The notes below the pieces were generated by a model. It was not told the origin of the DNA. It worked only from the letters and a program-made list of their open reading frames with translations, and ran no database searches. 64,000 nt of DNA from Silene conica (taxonomy: Eukaryota; Streptophyta; Magnoliopsida; Caryophyllales; Caryophyllaceae). Both the position numbers and the translations under genes were made by a program. The DNA is taken from positions 53,979,579 through 54,043,578 of the forward strand of contig CM055313.2 in NCBI GenBank assembly GCA_029255685.2, read 5' to 3'. This document shows positions 13,200 through 25,829 of the stretch, piece after piece. The number at the start of each line of letters is the position of its first letter. Positions within the stretch are counted from its first letter, which is position 1.

Positions 13200-14199
13200 G
13201 TTGAGTAATTATATCCAAATATGGCTATGTTTTAATAATGACAAGATTAGTAATTATGATTATGTATATCTTGCCCTTAATCGTTTATTAGTCTATGTAG
13301 CAAATATGATTATTAAAGGAAAAAGAGATCGCGTGGTTACAAGACTTCACTAAGCATCAAGATCAAATGCTCAAGGCTGACTTATGAATCGGCCAAGAGA
13401 AGTTCAAGTGAAGTCAAGACAAGAAGTTATTCCAAAGATCTTCAGGAAGATCAAGATAGAAGAGGTTCTTATGTCATATAGTGACATAAAAGTAACTTGA
13501 CTTTTATATGGTCAAGGTTATAGCTCTCAACTATAACCTCACATAAAAGAGGTCAAGGCTATAACTCAAGACTATAACATTGGTTACACGAGAAAAAGCA
13601 TGCGAAAGGCATGCGATAAAATCTTAATTTTGTTTTTCAAATCTTTTAAAATATACTTTTAAAGATTTAGAATTGTAAAATATCTTTCTATGGATGAAAT
13701 CTTTTTTGGATGTATGAAATTGGTAATATTGAGAGCGTAATTAACTTAGGAGTTATTGCCTCTTTGAATTACTATATTACGTATAAGCCTAACGCTAGTT
13801 GCCCTCATCCACCCTAAAATTGATTAGGGTTTCCACGGATTGAACAAGGTAATAGTGCATGGACTTGCGTGCCGCCCCACTCACGACCCAACAAGTTGTG
13901 GGTTGGCATTCAAACTCCATTATATGATAGATAATTTATCTTATGAGATAAATATCTATAGAATCATATAAGAGCACAAATTAGTTAAGATATATTGGAT
14001 AAAAATCTTTTTATTCTCTTGTTATCTTATCTCTAGGGTTTAGGAAATATGATAGTAGCTTTAAAGATATTTCATATTATCTTTTTAGATATTGTTAATT
14101 CCTAAATATAAGATTTAATATAGATTATCTTACAAGAATATTATCATTATTATTCTAGAAGATCTAGGGTTTATTGAGACCTAGATAATCTATTCAACC

Positions 14200-14208
14200 C
14201 TATAAAAG
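14200..14208 (+). promoter_or_regulatory. LTR TATA box, Copia family A
   Basis: CTATAAAAG in the middle of the LTR at the expected U3/R position. In the inverted copy the equivalent site reads TCTATATAAG on the minus strand near 20805-20815. Confidence 0.55.
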
Positions 14209-14633
14209 AAGAATTGAAATGAAACTACAACTCACGTCTTTCACGCATAACTAGAAACTTTTCGCAAAAATATATAGTTTTATACTTCGTATATTTGTAA
14301 AGTTCTTTAATCTTTTGAAAGTTCGTGTGCTTTGAATCGTGTTGGTTATTTTTATATCGTTATAAGACTATATTGCGTAATTAGTTTTGTAATTCGTTTA
14401 AATTATGAACACGAAGAAACAATTAAAACACTTCTTATTAACGTAAGATAGATTGAGTATTTAGCGATACTCGTAGTGCGTCAAATATTTAAAGGTATTT
14501 GATTGGTTCAGTATTTAACAATACTCGTAGACACAAGTATTTAACTATACTTGTTTGAGTTACAACTATCCGTAAGTTGTACGAGTGGGTTGACAATTTT
14601 GTAATCCGGAGTAGTACTAAAATTATTAATCGA

Positions 14634-15065
14634 ACTTATGTCACTGCCCTTCTAGAGGTTCTTAGCTGGTACGTTTCCCATAACCGAGGTCAAAGTTGGA
14701 TCAAAAAGAGGAGGCGATGTATGCTCTTGTGTACTATCTATATCCTATGGCAGGAACGAAATTCCAGAATTTTCAAAGGAAGCGTACTGCAAATAGAATG
14801 TTGCATTGCACCTATGGGTTGACTGAAGCTTCTGTACGGCGTCAGCTTTATTAGGACCAGTTTTTTCACATTGTTCAATCGTTGAACAATGTTTTTCTGG
14901 TGTTTGACTTGATTTATATAATCAGTTTTTTTTTTAGTTTTTTCCCCACAGGGGTTTTTTAGTAAGGGGGACTATTCCGGTCTCCTTTGTAGTTAGTTCA
15001 GGGTCTTTGTATTTCTCGATAATTATATGATATAAAAGATCCTTTGCTTTTCTGCAAAAAAAAAA
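14634..15065 (+). mobile_element. 5'-truncated LINE, 3' end with poly(A)
   Basis: A 432-bp LINE tail with a perfect 10-bp TSD, TATTAATCGA, at 14624-14633 and 15066-15075. It ends in an A-run of about ten bases. The translated part (about 14640-14822) contains SWIKKRRRCMLLCTIYILWQERNSRIF, cut here as SWIKKRRRC and ILWQERNSRIF, which fits the C-terminal zf-RVT region of plant LINEs. The inverted copy of the same LTR (20380-20430) lacks the insertion, an empty-site control inside the window. Confidence 0.93.
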
Positions 15066-15321
15066 TATTAATCGAGAATAGTTGACGTAGGTTGTGACTT
15101 ATGAAACTGAACCACTTCAAAATTCCGCGTGTCTTTACATTTCGCTCTTCTCGTTATTTCTATTGATCATCGTTCATATCCATTCGTTAAAGTTTAATCT
15201 AATAGACTTTAAATATTTGATCATTCAAGAAAATATTTGATAAATCGAAAAAGCTTAAATTTTTTTTTAATATTCAATTCACTCCCCCTCTTGAGTATTT
15301 CGGATTAATAGATTCTTCAAT

Positions 15322-15333
15322 TGGTATCAGAGC
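15322..15333 (+). promoter_or_regulatory. Primer binding site (initiator tRNA-Met), Copia family A
   Basis: TGGTATCAGAGC lies two bases after the LTR end and is complementary to the 3' end of plant initiator tRNA-Met, the usual Copia primer. Confidence 0.9.
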
Positions 15334-15418
15334 CTCGTGCTCCTGATTGCTTTACCGCATAGAGGCTGAACCATCTATTATCTTTTTATTTTTCGTTTTT
15401 AAGATTTTTTTGTGAGAC

Positions 15419-15489
15419 ATGGATTCCAAGCCCTTAAAATGCCCCATCTTCGATGGGAAAAATTATAGTCTGTGGAAAAAACATGATTG
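15419..15489 (+). pseudogene. Start of Copia family A gag, truncated
   Basis: ATG opens MDSKPLKCPIFDGKNYSLW, matching the Copia gag N-terminus (typical FDGxNYxxW). After 23 codons it runs into the inverted LTR, whose TGA closes the frame. The rest of gag-pol is absent here. Confidence 0.8.
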
Positions 15490-16114
15490 AAGTGTCTATT
15501 AATCCGAAATACTCAAGAGGGGGGGGGGGTGTGTGAATTGAGTATTAAAAACTTTTTCGATTTATCAAAGAAATGACATGATGCGTATTGGTGGTGATAA
15601 TCAAATAAGACGATCAACAAAAATACGAATGTTGCAGCGGAATAAAATAACTTGTGAAATATCACGAATAAGGATGAAATAAAGAACGTAAAATAACAAA
15701 TAATGAACCATGGTAATGATGAACGATGAACGTTGATGACGATTGATGATGGTGGCCGGTGATGACGTGGCAACGTCGGTGATGGTGGTGATTGTTCACG
15801 TTGGTGAACCTTGTTGTCACGGATGTGACGGTTGTTGATGACGTAAGGGTGCACAGCTACCAATACTTGAAAGATTTATGGAACGATATAATGAACAATT
15901 TATGTTTGTAGAAAGATAGGATAATGACCAAGCTCATACAGATACTTAATCGATTATTTTTAAAGCTCACACAGATACTTTGGATTTGTAAGTAAAACTT
16001 AACAATAATTCTTAAACTTAATAATTTGATAATTTGATACTTAAAACAATAACTAAGGATGCCTATTTATATTAAGGACATCCGTCACAAACCAACTACG
16101 AACACTACAAAACA

Positions 16115-16440
16115 ATGCTCTATTTGCGTCCGTCGCAAATAAGGTGAAATCCGTCGCAAAAGCATCATTTGCGACGGACATTGTTTGTCCCATATTTTTG
16201 TCGCAAAAAGAAAATTTGGGACGGATTTTTCCGTCGCAAACAATTTGCGACGGATTGACCAAGGTTTGCGACGGAATGGCTTTGACCCTATGGTCAAAGT
16301 CAGTCAACATTTGCGACGGAATTTCCGTCGCAAAAGGCGACAGAATTTCCGTCGCAAATGTTGACTGACTTTGACTTGTTGGTCAACATTTGCGACGGAA
16401 TTCCGTCGCAAATCGAGACATTTCCGTCGCAAATTCCTGT
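16115..16440. repeat. Left subterminal repeats of the 16.1-kb CACTA
   Basis: About a dozen copies of TTTGCGACGGA or TCCGTCGCAAA, several fused into the palindrome GCGACGGAATTTCCGTCGC. Such clusters bind the second transposon protein (TNPA) in En/Spm; that role here is by family analogy. Confidence 0.85.
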
Positions 16441-16571
16441 AGTATTTTCCGGTTTCAGCTGTTTTTTCAGCTCCCCACTTTAATTAAATGGCTCATTTTA
16501 CCCTTTTGTAAGCTCTCCAAACCTGCATATTTCAGCAAAAACAACCCAGCAACAAAGAACTTGTCGGAGAT

Positions 16572-17086
16572 AAGGTTTTTAAAAGGTCTTTTCATAACTA
16601 AAATGAAGGTTTTACATATGTTCATCCAACTAAAAACTAAACATAATCCGCGGTAGACCAACTAACCAACCTAATAAAACCTATCCAACGGTGGTGTCAG
16701 TGGGCTGTGGGGTGACGAAATGGCTGGCCGCCCTAGCATTGTCGCCGCCGTCATCATCGAAGTCGCGTCTCAGCTGAGAAAAGCCTCCCGGGTTGCAGCT
16801 TTGAGTAGTGAACTCCGCCCCCGTTGACAAGGTTTTTAAAAGGTCTTTTCATAACTAAAATGAAGGTTTTACATATGTTCATCCAACTAAAAACTAAACA
16901 TAATCCGCGGTAGACCAACTAACCAACCTAATAAAACCTATCTAACGGTGGTGTCAGTGGGCTGTGGGGTGACGAAATGGCTGGCCGCCCTAGCATTGTC
17001 GCCGCCGTCATCATCGAAGTCGCGTCTCGGCTGAGAAAAGCCTCCCGGGTTGCAGCTTTGAGTAGTGAACTCCGCCCCCCGTTGAC
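16572..17086. repeat. 257-bp tandem duplication inside CACTA
   Basis: Two almost identical units, 16572-16828 and 16829-17086, each starting AAGGTTTTTAAAAGG and ending CCGTTGAC. They differ by a few substitutions and one C, so the duplication is recent relative to the element. It includes a GC-rich minus-strand coding-like stretch. Confidence 0.9.
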
Positions 17087-18000
17087 TTAAGAAATCTTCA
17101 ATTGCCTTCAGCCTTTGACATTGTTCCACTAACACGAGGGTTTTCATAATGCCAACGCATTTCGCCCGCGATGTGCTTTGTGGCATAAAAGCGTTGCAAC
17201 CGTGGTCCTAATGGAAAATAAGTTAAGAACTTTTCGGGAACTCTTTTGCCATTTGCATTTTTCTCTAATTTGTACCTATTCGTACCACATTTTCTGCACT
17301 TATCAAGATGAGCGTCGTCCATCCAAAAAAGCTACATCTTCCCGAACAGGCATCTATCTTTTCATTGGGAAGTTGAAGAGCTTTAAGAACTTTTTTGGTT
17401 TCCTAGTAGTTACGCATCATAAGATTATTTTCAGGAATCATATCTCCAATATATGACGCAAAACCATCTACACATTTTTCAGCTAAGTTGAATTCGATCA
17501 CATTTTAAAGTGATCAACCTTGAAGCCGACTGTAGCAATGTCATACGACTTCCTACATAAAGAGGTTGTTCGGCATGTTTTAGCATTTGGAAAAAAGCTA
17601 ATACATTAGGATTTGGAGATTCATCGACTACCTCGGCGTTAAGAGCATCTTCCCTAATTTGATCAATGCTATCGCGTAACGCATCTTCTACCATATCCCT
17701 ATAAGGATTGTCGGAGTGCATTGATGAGCTTCCCTCTTCCTCAACGGAGAATCTCTCCGTGACACACCCAATCATAATAGTTATCACAAAACCCTCTCAA
17801 ACCAAGGTGTTTCCGTACTTCTTGTTCAACTAAATACTTTGTATTCTTGCACTTAGAACATGGACAACTAATTTCTCTATTTCTAATGAATTCGTCTTGT
17901 TGCTTAACATAGTTAATGAATTCATTAACACCAATTACGAAATCCTGCCTTATTTTTTTCCTAGAATCCAACCTTTCATACATCCATTTTCTTTCTAATC

Positions 18001-18426
<426 letters not shown>

Positions 18427-18490
18427 TGCATGCAAAAAAAAACAATTTGATATATTGGTCTGGGGTCCTTATCTCTCCAACCTAAACCCA

Positions 18491-18701
18491 TCTTTGAATC
18501 TTTCATACCATTAGTAAACACTCTTATATTTTCTTGATTGTAATGAGACAAAAATTGGGCAGCACTTCCCTATTGTTCTCCAAATACATTATATAGAATG
18601 TATTTGGAGAACAATAAGGAAGTGTTGCCCAATTTTTGTTTCATTACAATCAAGAAAATATAAGAGTGTTTACTACCTAAATGGCATGAAAGATTCAAAG
18701 A
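18491..18701. repeat. About 100-bp inverted repeat with tiny loop inside CACTA
   Basis: Left arm 18491-18590 and right arm 18597-18701 are reverse complements with a handful of mismatches (for example TTGGGCAGCACTTCCC against GGAAGTGTTGCCCAA), separated by about 6 bases. A transcript would form a long hairpin. Confidence 0.9.
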
Positions 18702-19344
18702 CAGTCCCAAAACGGGGACTATTCAACAATTACACCTAATGTGTAATTATTGAACGAGTACTATTCAAGAATATTCTAAACTAATCAACAACACTAACAA
18801 TCAACAACAATGCAAATTTTATATCAAAAATCATTCGTCCTAAGCTTCTTAACAACAATATGCGACAGATTTGGGACGAAATTAGCTACTAACCTAATAT
18901 TACTAATCACCTAACAATACTAACTAAACTAATCAAATAACAATTAAACTAAACTAACTATTCTTAATAACAATAAAAAACAATAATACGGAATTTGCGA
19001 CGGAATTTTGCGACGGACTAAACATAACTAATTAAATAACGAAAGTTAGTATACATACATAAAGAGAAATGGAGAAGGAAGAAGGAAGTGGCGGTGGCAA
19101 GGATTTTCCGGCGGTGAGGTGGTGGCGGCGGTGAGAAAGGAGAAGGAGAGTAAGGAGGAGAAAGGAAGGAGAAGGAGGAAGGAAGGAGAAGGAGGTTGTG
19201 GTGGCCGGTGGTGGTGGTGGTGTGGTGGTGGTTGCCTTAGGGTGGTGGTGGTGGTCGCTCGTTGTCGTCGAAATCGCGTTTAGAATTTAGGAAAAGAAAG
19301 TGAAATTGATTTGGGTGAAAATGGATCCCGTGGTCTGTATATAA

Positions 19345-19700
19345 AGTTTTTGCGACGGAATTTCCGTCGCAAATCTGGTCTAAGTCAAATTTTGACCAGA
19401 TTTGCGACGGAAAATCCGTCGCAATTTTTGACTTTTGCGACGGAATTTCCGTCGCAAATCTGGTCAAACTTTGACCCTGGACCAACGTTTGGTCAAGTCT
19501 GGTCAATTATTTGCGACGGAAATTCCGTCGCAAAAGTCAATATTTGCGACGGATTTTCCGTCGCAAAGTTTGCCGCCATTTGACTTTCACTTTGCGGGTC
19601 TGGGAATTTGGGGTCCGTCGCAAAAAAAAATTCCGTCCCAAATCTATTTTTGCGACGGATTTGCTGTCCGTCGCAAAATATCCGTTGCAAATAAAGCGTT
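19345..19700. repeat. Right subterminal repeats of the 16.1-kb CACTA
   Basis: Tight cluster of GCGACGGAATTTCCGTCGC-type palindromes and half-copies, mirroring the left subterminal cluster. Confidence 0.88.
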
Positions 19701-21739
19701 TTTTTTGTAGTGGAATAGGAAACATATAAGCAACCTACACGCCTCAAACCACACGTCTAAGTCGTGTACTCCTTATTAAACTAGGGTTCCGTATTTCTAT
19801 CCTAATGGATTAAAATAATCCTTATTAAAAATAATAAGAAGAGATTAAGTTGTAACAAACCTCTAACAACTTAATAACTAACTCCCTAACAAACTATAAC
19901 TAACTTGTAACCAACTTGTAACAACCTTAACAACTTAGTTGTAACAAACTAATAACAACCTAGTAATTAATTTAGTTAAATAAGATAAATAAAAACAAAC
20001 CCTAATTAACCTAGAAAAAACTTGCGGCCCACTACACGTCCCAAGACGGACGGTTGGCACGCTTCCCCATGGAGCTTCCCGGAAGCTTCCCTCGTTCCTT
20101 TAATACGTCTTCCCAAGCTAACTTGAAAATCCGTATCGAGCCCAACTCGAACATTTTTAATTCTCTTTTGGGTCGTGGGTCACGACCTCTATTCCGAGTC
20201 AATGCTCCCGCATCATGAAAGTATGATCAATTATTTAAAGTTTATTGATTTAAACTTTAACTAATTGATATAAGTGATTAACAAATAAAATAACGAGAAC
20301 AGCGAAAGAAATCGACAGAAGGAATTTTGAGGTGGTTCAGTTTCACAAGTCAAAACCAACGTCCACTATTCTCGATTAATAATTTTAGTACCTACTATGC
20401 ATTACAAAATTATCAACCCACTCGTACAACTTACGTATAGTTGTAACTCAACAAGTACCGTAAAATACTTGCACTTTTGAGTACCGTTAAATACTCTACC
20501 AGTCAAATACCGGTTAATATTTGACGCACTACGAGTATCATGAAATACTCAATCTATCTTTCGTCAATAAGAAAATGTTTCAATTATTCCTTCGTGTTCA
20601 CAATTTTAACGAACTAGGAAACTAATTATGCACTATAGTCTTATAACGATATGAGAACAACCGACGCGATTAAAAGCACCCGAACTTTCAAAATTAAAGA
20701 ACTTGCGAAATGTAAAACCGTAAAAGAATTTTTGCAAAGCTTTTAGTTATGCGTGAAAGACGTGTGCTTTGTAGCTTCATCTTAATTCGTCTTATATAGA
20801 AACAAGTAGATTATCTAGGTTTTAATAAACCCTTGATTTCGAGAATAATAAAGATATTAATTATTCTTACATGATGATCTACCTTAAATCTTATATTTAG
20901 GAATTAACAATATCTAGAAAGATATAAAATATCTTTGAAACGATTATTATATTTCCTAAATCCCTTTAGATAAGATTATTAGAGAATAAAATTTTTTTAT
21001 TCAATATATCTTAACTATTTGTGCTTATATATAATTCTATAAATATTTATCTCATAAGATAAAATATTCATCATATAGTAGAGTTTGAATGCCATCCCAA
21101 GATCTATTAGGCGGTGAGTAAGGCGGCACGCAAACCTATGCACTGTTGTCTTATTCAATCCGTGTAAACCTTATTCATAGTTTAGGTTGGATGATGACAA
21201 CTAGGGTTTGGCTCATACGCAATGTGGTAGTTCAAAGAGACAACAACTCATAAGTTAATTATCTTCTCTAATAATGCCAATTTCGTATAACCAAAAAGAT
21301 TTTATCCATAAAAGGATATTCTACAACTTTAAATCCTTAAAAGTATATTTTGAAATATTTGAAAAACAAAATTAAAGATTTTGTGGCATGTTTTTTCTCG
21401 TGTATGTAACCAGAGTTATAGTTAAGAGCTATAACTTTGATCTCTTTTATACGTAAGGTTATAGTAGTGAGGTATAACCTTGACTATATAGAAGTCAAGT
21501 TGTTTTTATACCGCTTATATGACACAAAAACCTTTCTTGACCGATACATATATAGGTCGATCCTCGAGCATTTGATGTTTATGCTTAGTGAAGTCTTGTA
21601 ATACGCGATCTCTTCTTCTTTTAATAATCATGTTTGCTATGTAGACTAGATAAACGATTAAAGGCAAGCGATACACAATCATAATTGCTAAACTTGTCAT
21701 TATTAAAACATTATCATATTTGGAAATAATTGCTCAACA

Positions 21740-22200
21740 AATTCTTCCTTTTTGATGATGACAAGTCTTTTTAGAAATTATGACTAAGCGGAATATTCCC
21801 CCTCAATATATGATATTCCCCCTCAATATATGTTATTCCCCCTCAATATATTATCGTCCTTCTGAAGCATAGATTGCCTCAAGATCAGAATATAATTAGC
21901 ATGGGTCGAAAGTAATTAAGGACCATAAGAGATTAAGGGTCTTGATAAGGAGCAAGCTTAGGCAAATACTTTACCATTTTCGTTCTCTTCCCTCTCTTGA
22001 CATCATCGAAAAGACAAGAACAAACGTGAGATGACCAGAATAATATACAACAAAACACATAATAAACACGAGATTCGATTGTCAAAAACGAGAGAATAAG
22101 AATATGAAAGTATGTAGATTAATGTTAAAGATCATACACACACACACTAAAAGTTATTGAGCCAAAAAAAAAAAGGAAAATAGGCCCAAATATAAATATT
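21740..22200 (-). other. 3' internal end of Copia family A with polypurine tract (minus strand)
   Basis: On the minus strand, AAAAAGGAAGAAT lies directly before the LTR start, a plausible polypurine tract. Just upstream, GTCATCATCAAAAAGG is the sequence usually seen before a Copia 3' LTR. Three tandem TATTGAGGGGGAATAT units (21798-21852) follow. No coding frame survives. Confidence 0.65.
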
Positions 22201-22204
22201 AAGT

Positions 22205-22607
22205 CAGGAGTCTTATATAGATAAGATTCTTAATAGGTTCAGCATCACCATCTCCAACAAGGGGTACCTTCCGATGACCACGAGGATGCATTTGAGTAAA
22301 ACTCAAGCACCCAAGACACCGGAAGAGGAAGAGCGCATGAGTCGTGTTCCTTATGCATCAGCAGTAGGATCGATCATGTATGCCATGATGTGCACACGTC
22401 AAGACGTGGCATATGCATTGAGTATGACTAATCGGTACCAAGGCAACCCAGGTGAAACACACTGGATGGTTGTTAAAAACATCCTTAAGTACTTACGAAG
22501 GACTTTATGGGGTAAGGACTTTGCAAATTATTTTACATTGAGTGAGAGAAATTTATGGATACGAGAATCGGTTATCGCACATACACTTGTAAGGATAAAT
22601 GGGTGAT
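22205..22607 (+). pseudogene. Copia family B reverse transcriptase C-terminal fragment
   Basis: Encodes MHLSKTQAPKTPEEEERMSR, then YASAVGSIMYAMMC and NRYQGNPGETHW, closely parallel to the copy at 62380-62695. The usual TRPDVAYALS box reads TRQDVAYALS. The frame is lost after KYLRRT. The RNase H part is almost wholly deleted, and the family's LTR begins immediately downstream. Confidence 0.85.
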
Positions 22608-23424
22608 TGTTGGAGCCAGTGTCCTCCACAGTTAGTGTGATAACAATATAAATCTCTTACAGGTTCACAGGGTATACTTAGTATTATAATCAGTTGATTA
22701 AAGTTTATCGATAACGGTTGGCTTGCTAGAAGTTTGACGTTATTGTCATACAGATGGCGGTGATCAACTGGTCCCTAAAGTTCGCACCCAGCTAGAGGAT
22801 GTGTTTGAGATATATGATTATATGAAAATATAATTATATTGATGTCCTAAATGACTAAAAGGTTAGTCGACTAAAAGGTTAATCAATGTAGTAATGATGC
22901 GATTATTTAATGAGATTAAAAAATATTAGGAGAAATGAATTAAATGTTAATTCATAATTTAAATATAAAATGTTATATTTAAAATGCAAGGTCATAAATA
23001 TATGATATTTTTAAATGACATAAAATTTTAATATACGTAAATAAAATTTATTACTTATACGATAATTAATTATGTTCTCCTAAACTATTTATATATATTG
23101 TATTATATTATTTTATAATAATAAATGAAAAAGTGGTTTTGTTGGTTATGATACAATTAGTTGTATCTAACTAATTTATATTTATTATTATTTATTTACG
23201 AAAACAAGGAGTTAAAAAAAAAACAAGTTTTTCCTTTTGTATACATTTTTGGCTGTGGAAAATCAAGAGAAAAAGAAAGAGAAATTTCAGAATTTTTCTT
23301 CTAATTCTTCTTCTTATTATTACATAATTAATTATATATTAAAAGTAATATATAAAATCTTAATCTATCAAAAGAGATTTGGGCATATCTTGACACATTT
23401 TGGGTGCAATTAATAGGATAATTA
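22608..23424 (+). mobile_element. Copia family B 3' LTR, 3'-truncated
   Basis: Starts TGTTGGAGCCAGTGTCC, like the intact LTR at 41190 (TGTTGGAGCTAGTGTCC). It shares GGTTGGCTTGCTAGAA and GACGTTATTGTCATACAG, and near 23390 the GGGTGCAA segment. Homology ends near 23424, where a Del-like LTR begins, so the last part is missing. Confidence 0.8.
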
Positions 23425-23427
23425 TAT

Positions 23428-24076
23428 TGTTGCATTCATTAGCATGACATATGCATTCGTTACTGACTGGAGATATGGAGTGGATACTATTTCGATATAA
23501 GCCCAGGGTGGTTCTGCAGGACCAGGCCTGGTGTCTTCAGCTGTTATGCCGGTGTTTGATGACAGACGACGATACTCTGCCGGGGATCGGCCAGGGTTGG
23601 AGTAATGGGTTGTGATTGGAGTTTTGGTGGTGATTGAGCTTAGTAGCGGCACGACATTTATATATCATACCTTGTGGCATACGGAGTATTTATTTATTGT
23701 ACCTTGATAGTTATTCTACTCAATCGCGAGGTTGACATTGTATTCGTATGCACCTACTATGATCCGGTAACGAAGAGTAGAATCTACAGGATTGAGACAG
23801 ATGAGCTAGGAGTTGGGGCAGGAATGTGAGAGGCAGACTTTGGAGTTACTTAGCTTGTAGATCACATTAGTTCTTTCACTTCAGACTTCATTTCAGTTGT
23901 TTATACTATAGTTATTTATTTGAGATTTTGGACAAGTTGTAATATTACCATTTAAACATAAAGTACTTTGGTTTGTTTTACGTTGTTATTCACTACCTCA
24001 GACATTCCGAGATCGTAATAGTTCTATTTATTTGAGAAAGTCTTTCTAAAGGCTCTTAAATAAATGGGGGTGTTAC
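23428..24076 (+). mobile_element. Del-like LTR, 3' part, with primer binding site
   Basis: Matches the 3' quarter of the solo LTR at 25830-28601: CCCAGGGTGGTTCTGCAG, GATACTCTGCCG and AAATAAATGGGGGTGTTACA at the end. TGGTATCAAAGC starts at 24080 and is a tRNA-Met-type primer site. So this is the end of a 5' LTR whose beginning is lost at the junction with the Copia-B LTR. Confidence 0.8.
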
Positions 24077-24090
24077 AAAGTGGTATCAAA

Positions 24091-24680
24091 GCATACGATC
24101 CTCAGGCCTAAATCATATGAATAATAATGAACATAGGAAGAGTCTAATAAAATGAACCCCGAGATGAAACTGATAGAAGCCCCAAAAAGGGATGGGATGA
24201 GTTAGGGGCCCCTCACACGAAACCATGGGCCCTTTCAATTTTTGACTCGGGAACCCAATTAGAGTAATTGAAGAGTGGGGTAGTCTATATAGTGACATAA
24301 TATTGTATCGTACTAACTTCTATGCAGGAGAAGAATGAGGTAAGTAATGATGTAAATTATGGTTAATGATGTGCATTGGAAGAATATGGATGATATTGAA
24401 ATGTTGAATTATATAAATGGTTTATTTAAAGTTCTAAGAGTATGGATGATATGAGTTGTGAATTATGAATTGTATAATGATATACATGCGGTTGTATGAT
24501 CCCTGAACCTTTAGGTAGAGATATAGTATAATGATATGAGTAATGAGCTGATAATAGAAGCATCATAAACAATAACCACCACAAGGTTAGATATAAGAGA
24601 GATATAACCATGACAGATAAAAATGCAATAAAATACTAATAAAATTTGTATACTTTCTAAAACTCTTTTAGAATCTGATA
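24091..24680 (+). other. Internal leader of the Del-like fragment
   Basis: Follows the primer binding site. No gag frame is visible. The junction with the minus-strand Copia-C leader is somewhere near 24680. Confidence 0.4.
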
Positions 24681-24689
24681 TGGTCAAAA

Positions 24690-25591
24690 AAAACCCCCCC
24701 AAGTCTGAAAAATGCTTTATGACTCTTAAAATTAAATTATTCAACTTTATCTTATAAAATTAATAATTAAAAAAGCAAAAACTTTCAGCCCCCAATAAAT
24801 TTATTCTGATGAACATATCCCATATGACATCTATGGGTGAATTTTTATGCCATAATAATAACATTTACTATTTTTAACAAATTATGTCACATTTTACTCG
24901 ATTTTAGCTATTAAAATCGTACCTCATGCTATATTAGATAATAAAATCCAAAACTTACATGCTTGTTGTACATATGATATATGACATTGTGTTAAATTGT
25001 TATGGCCAAATTCTAAATCAAACTATTTAAGCCGAAATTAGTCACTATTGATACGATTTTTACACTAAAAATCATTAATCATGAAATATATGATAATAAA
25101 ATCTACAAATTTACATTAACATTATACATATTTCATGTGACATCTCCAAAACATTTCGTAGTCAAATTCATAATTTAACTATTTCTACCCATTTATTCTC
25201 ATATTATGACATTTTAACCATTAAAATTCATAATCCATGCAAAAAGCCTTCATAAATTACGAAAATTTTATACACAATATAAAATATTCATGTGAGAACA
25301 TACTAAAAAATCTCGGCGAGAAAGTTCATTTAACTATTTTTCCCTTAATAATCACATATTAATCGTATAAAATGTATTATAATAACGAACAATTAAATAA
25401 ATAAACAATATAATCCATAAAATTTATTTTATGTCGTAAAAGCATTTTAGGATCAGAAACATTAACATGCAAAATTATTTTCGTGTTTTGTTATTATAAA
25501 ACACAAAATTTCAATTTTTATTTGTAAATATAATTTACTCGGAAAAATAAACCGATTATGCATGCAATAACCGTATTGCTCTGATACCACT
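24690..25591 (-). other. Copia family C leader with primer binding site (minus strand)
   Basis: AT-rich sequence without coding capacity. At 25579-25590 the plus strand reads GCTCTGATACCA, which on the minus strand is the tRNA-Met primer site TGGTATCAGAGC next to an LTR end. Long AT-rich leaders of this kind also occur in Copia family B. Confidence 0.6.
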
Positions 25592-25829
25592 TGAAGGAAA
25601 TCGTATTTCCATAAATTTTATCATATCTTATATGATGGGTTTTATTTTAGTCATAAAATAAAACTTAGATCTTATGCATGCAAGTATAAATTCGAAACCT
25701 TACATTGCATAAAATGGCACAATGGGCACGGTTTTGGTCACCTACCAAAACCGTTCTTGAGCTTAAGATAAAGGATGATTTCCGAGGCCCCAAGTATAAA
25801 AGTCCTCCTTAGTAAGCACCCAAGATGCA

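Larger units (their letters stand above)
13200..15319 (+). mobile_element. Copia family A, left LTR (+ orientation, interrupted by a LINE)
   Basis: It starts TGTTGAGTAATT and ends TTCTTCA, directly before a tRNA-Met-type primer binding site. Without the LINE insertion and one TSD copy it is about 1.68 kb. The same LTR occurs in opposite orientation at 15488-21739, which confirms both ends: the reverse copy terminates GCTCAACA at 21739. Confidence 0.85.

Noticed and set aside
16053-16656. Several overlapping frames on both strands
   Set aside because: They arise from the self-complementary GCGACGGAA repeats of the CACTA end.
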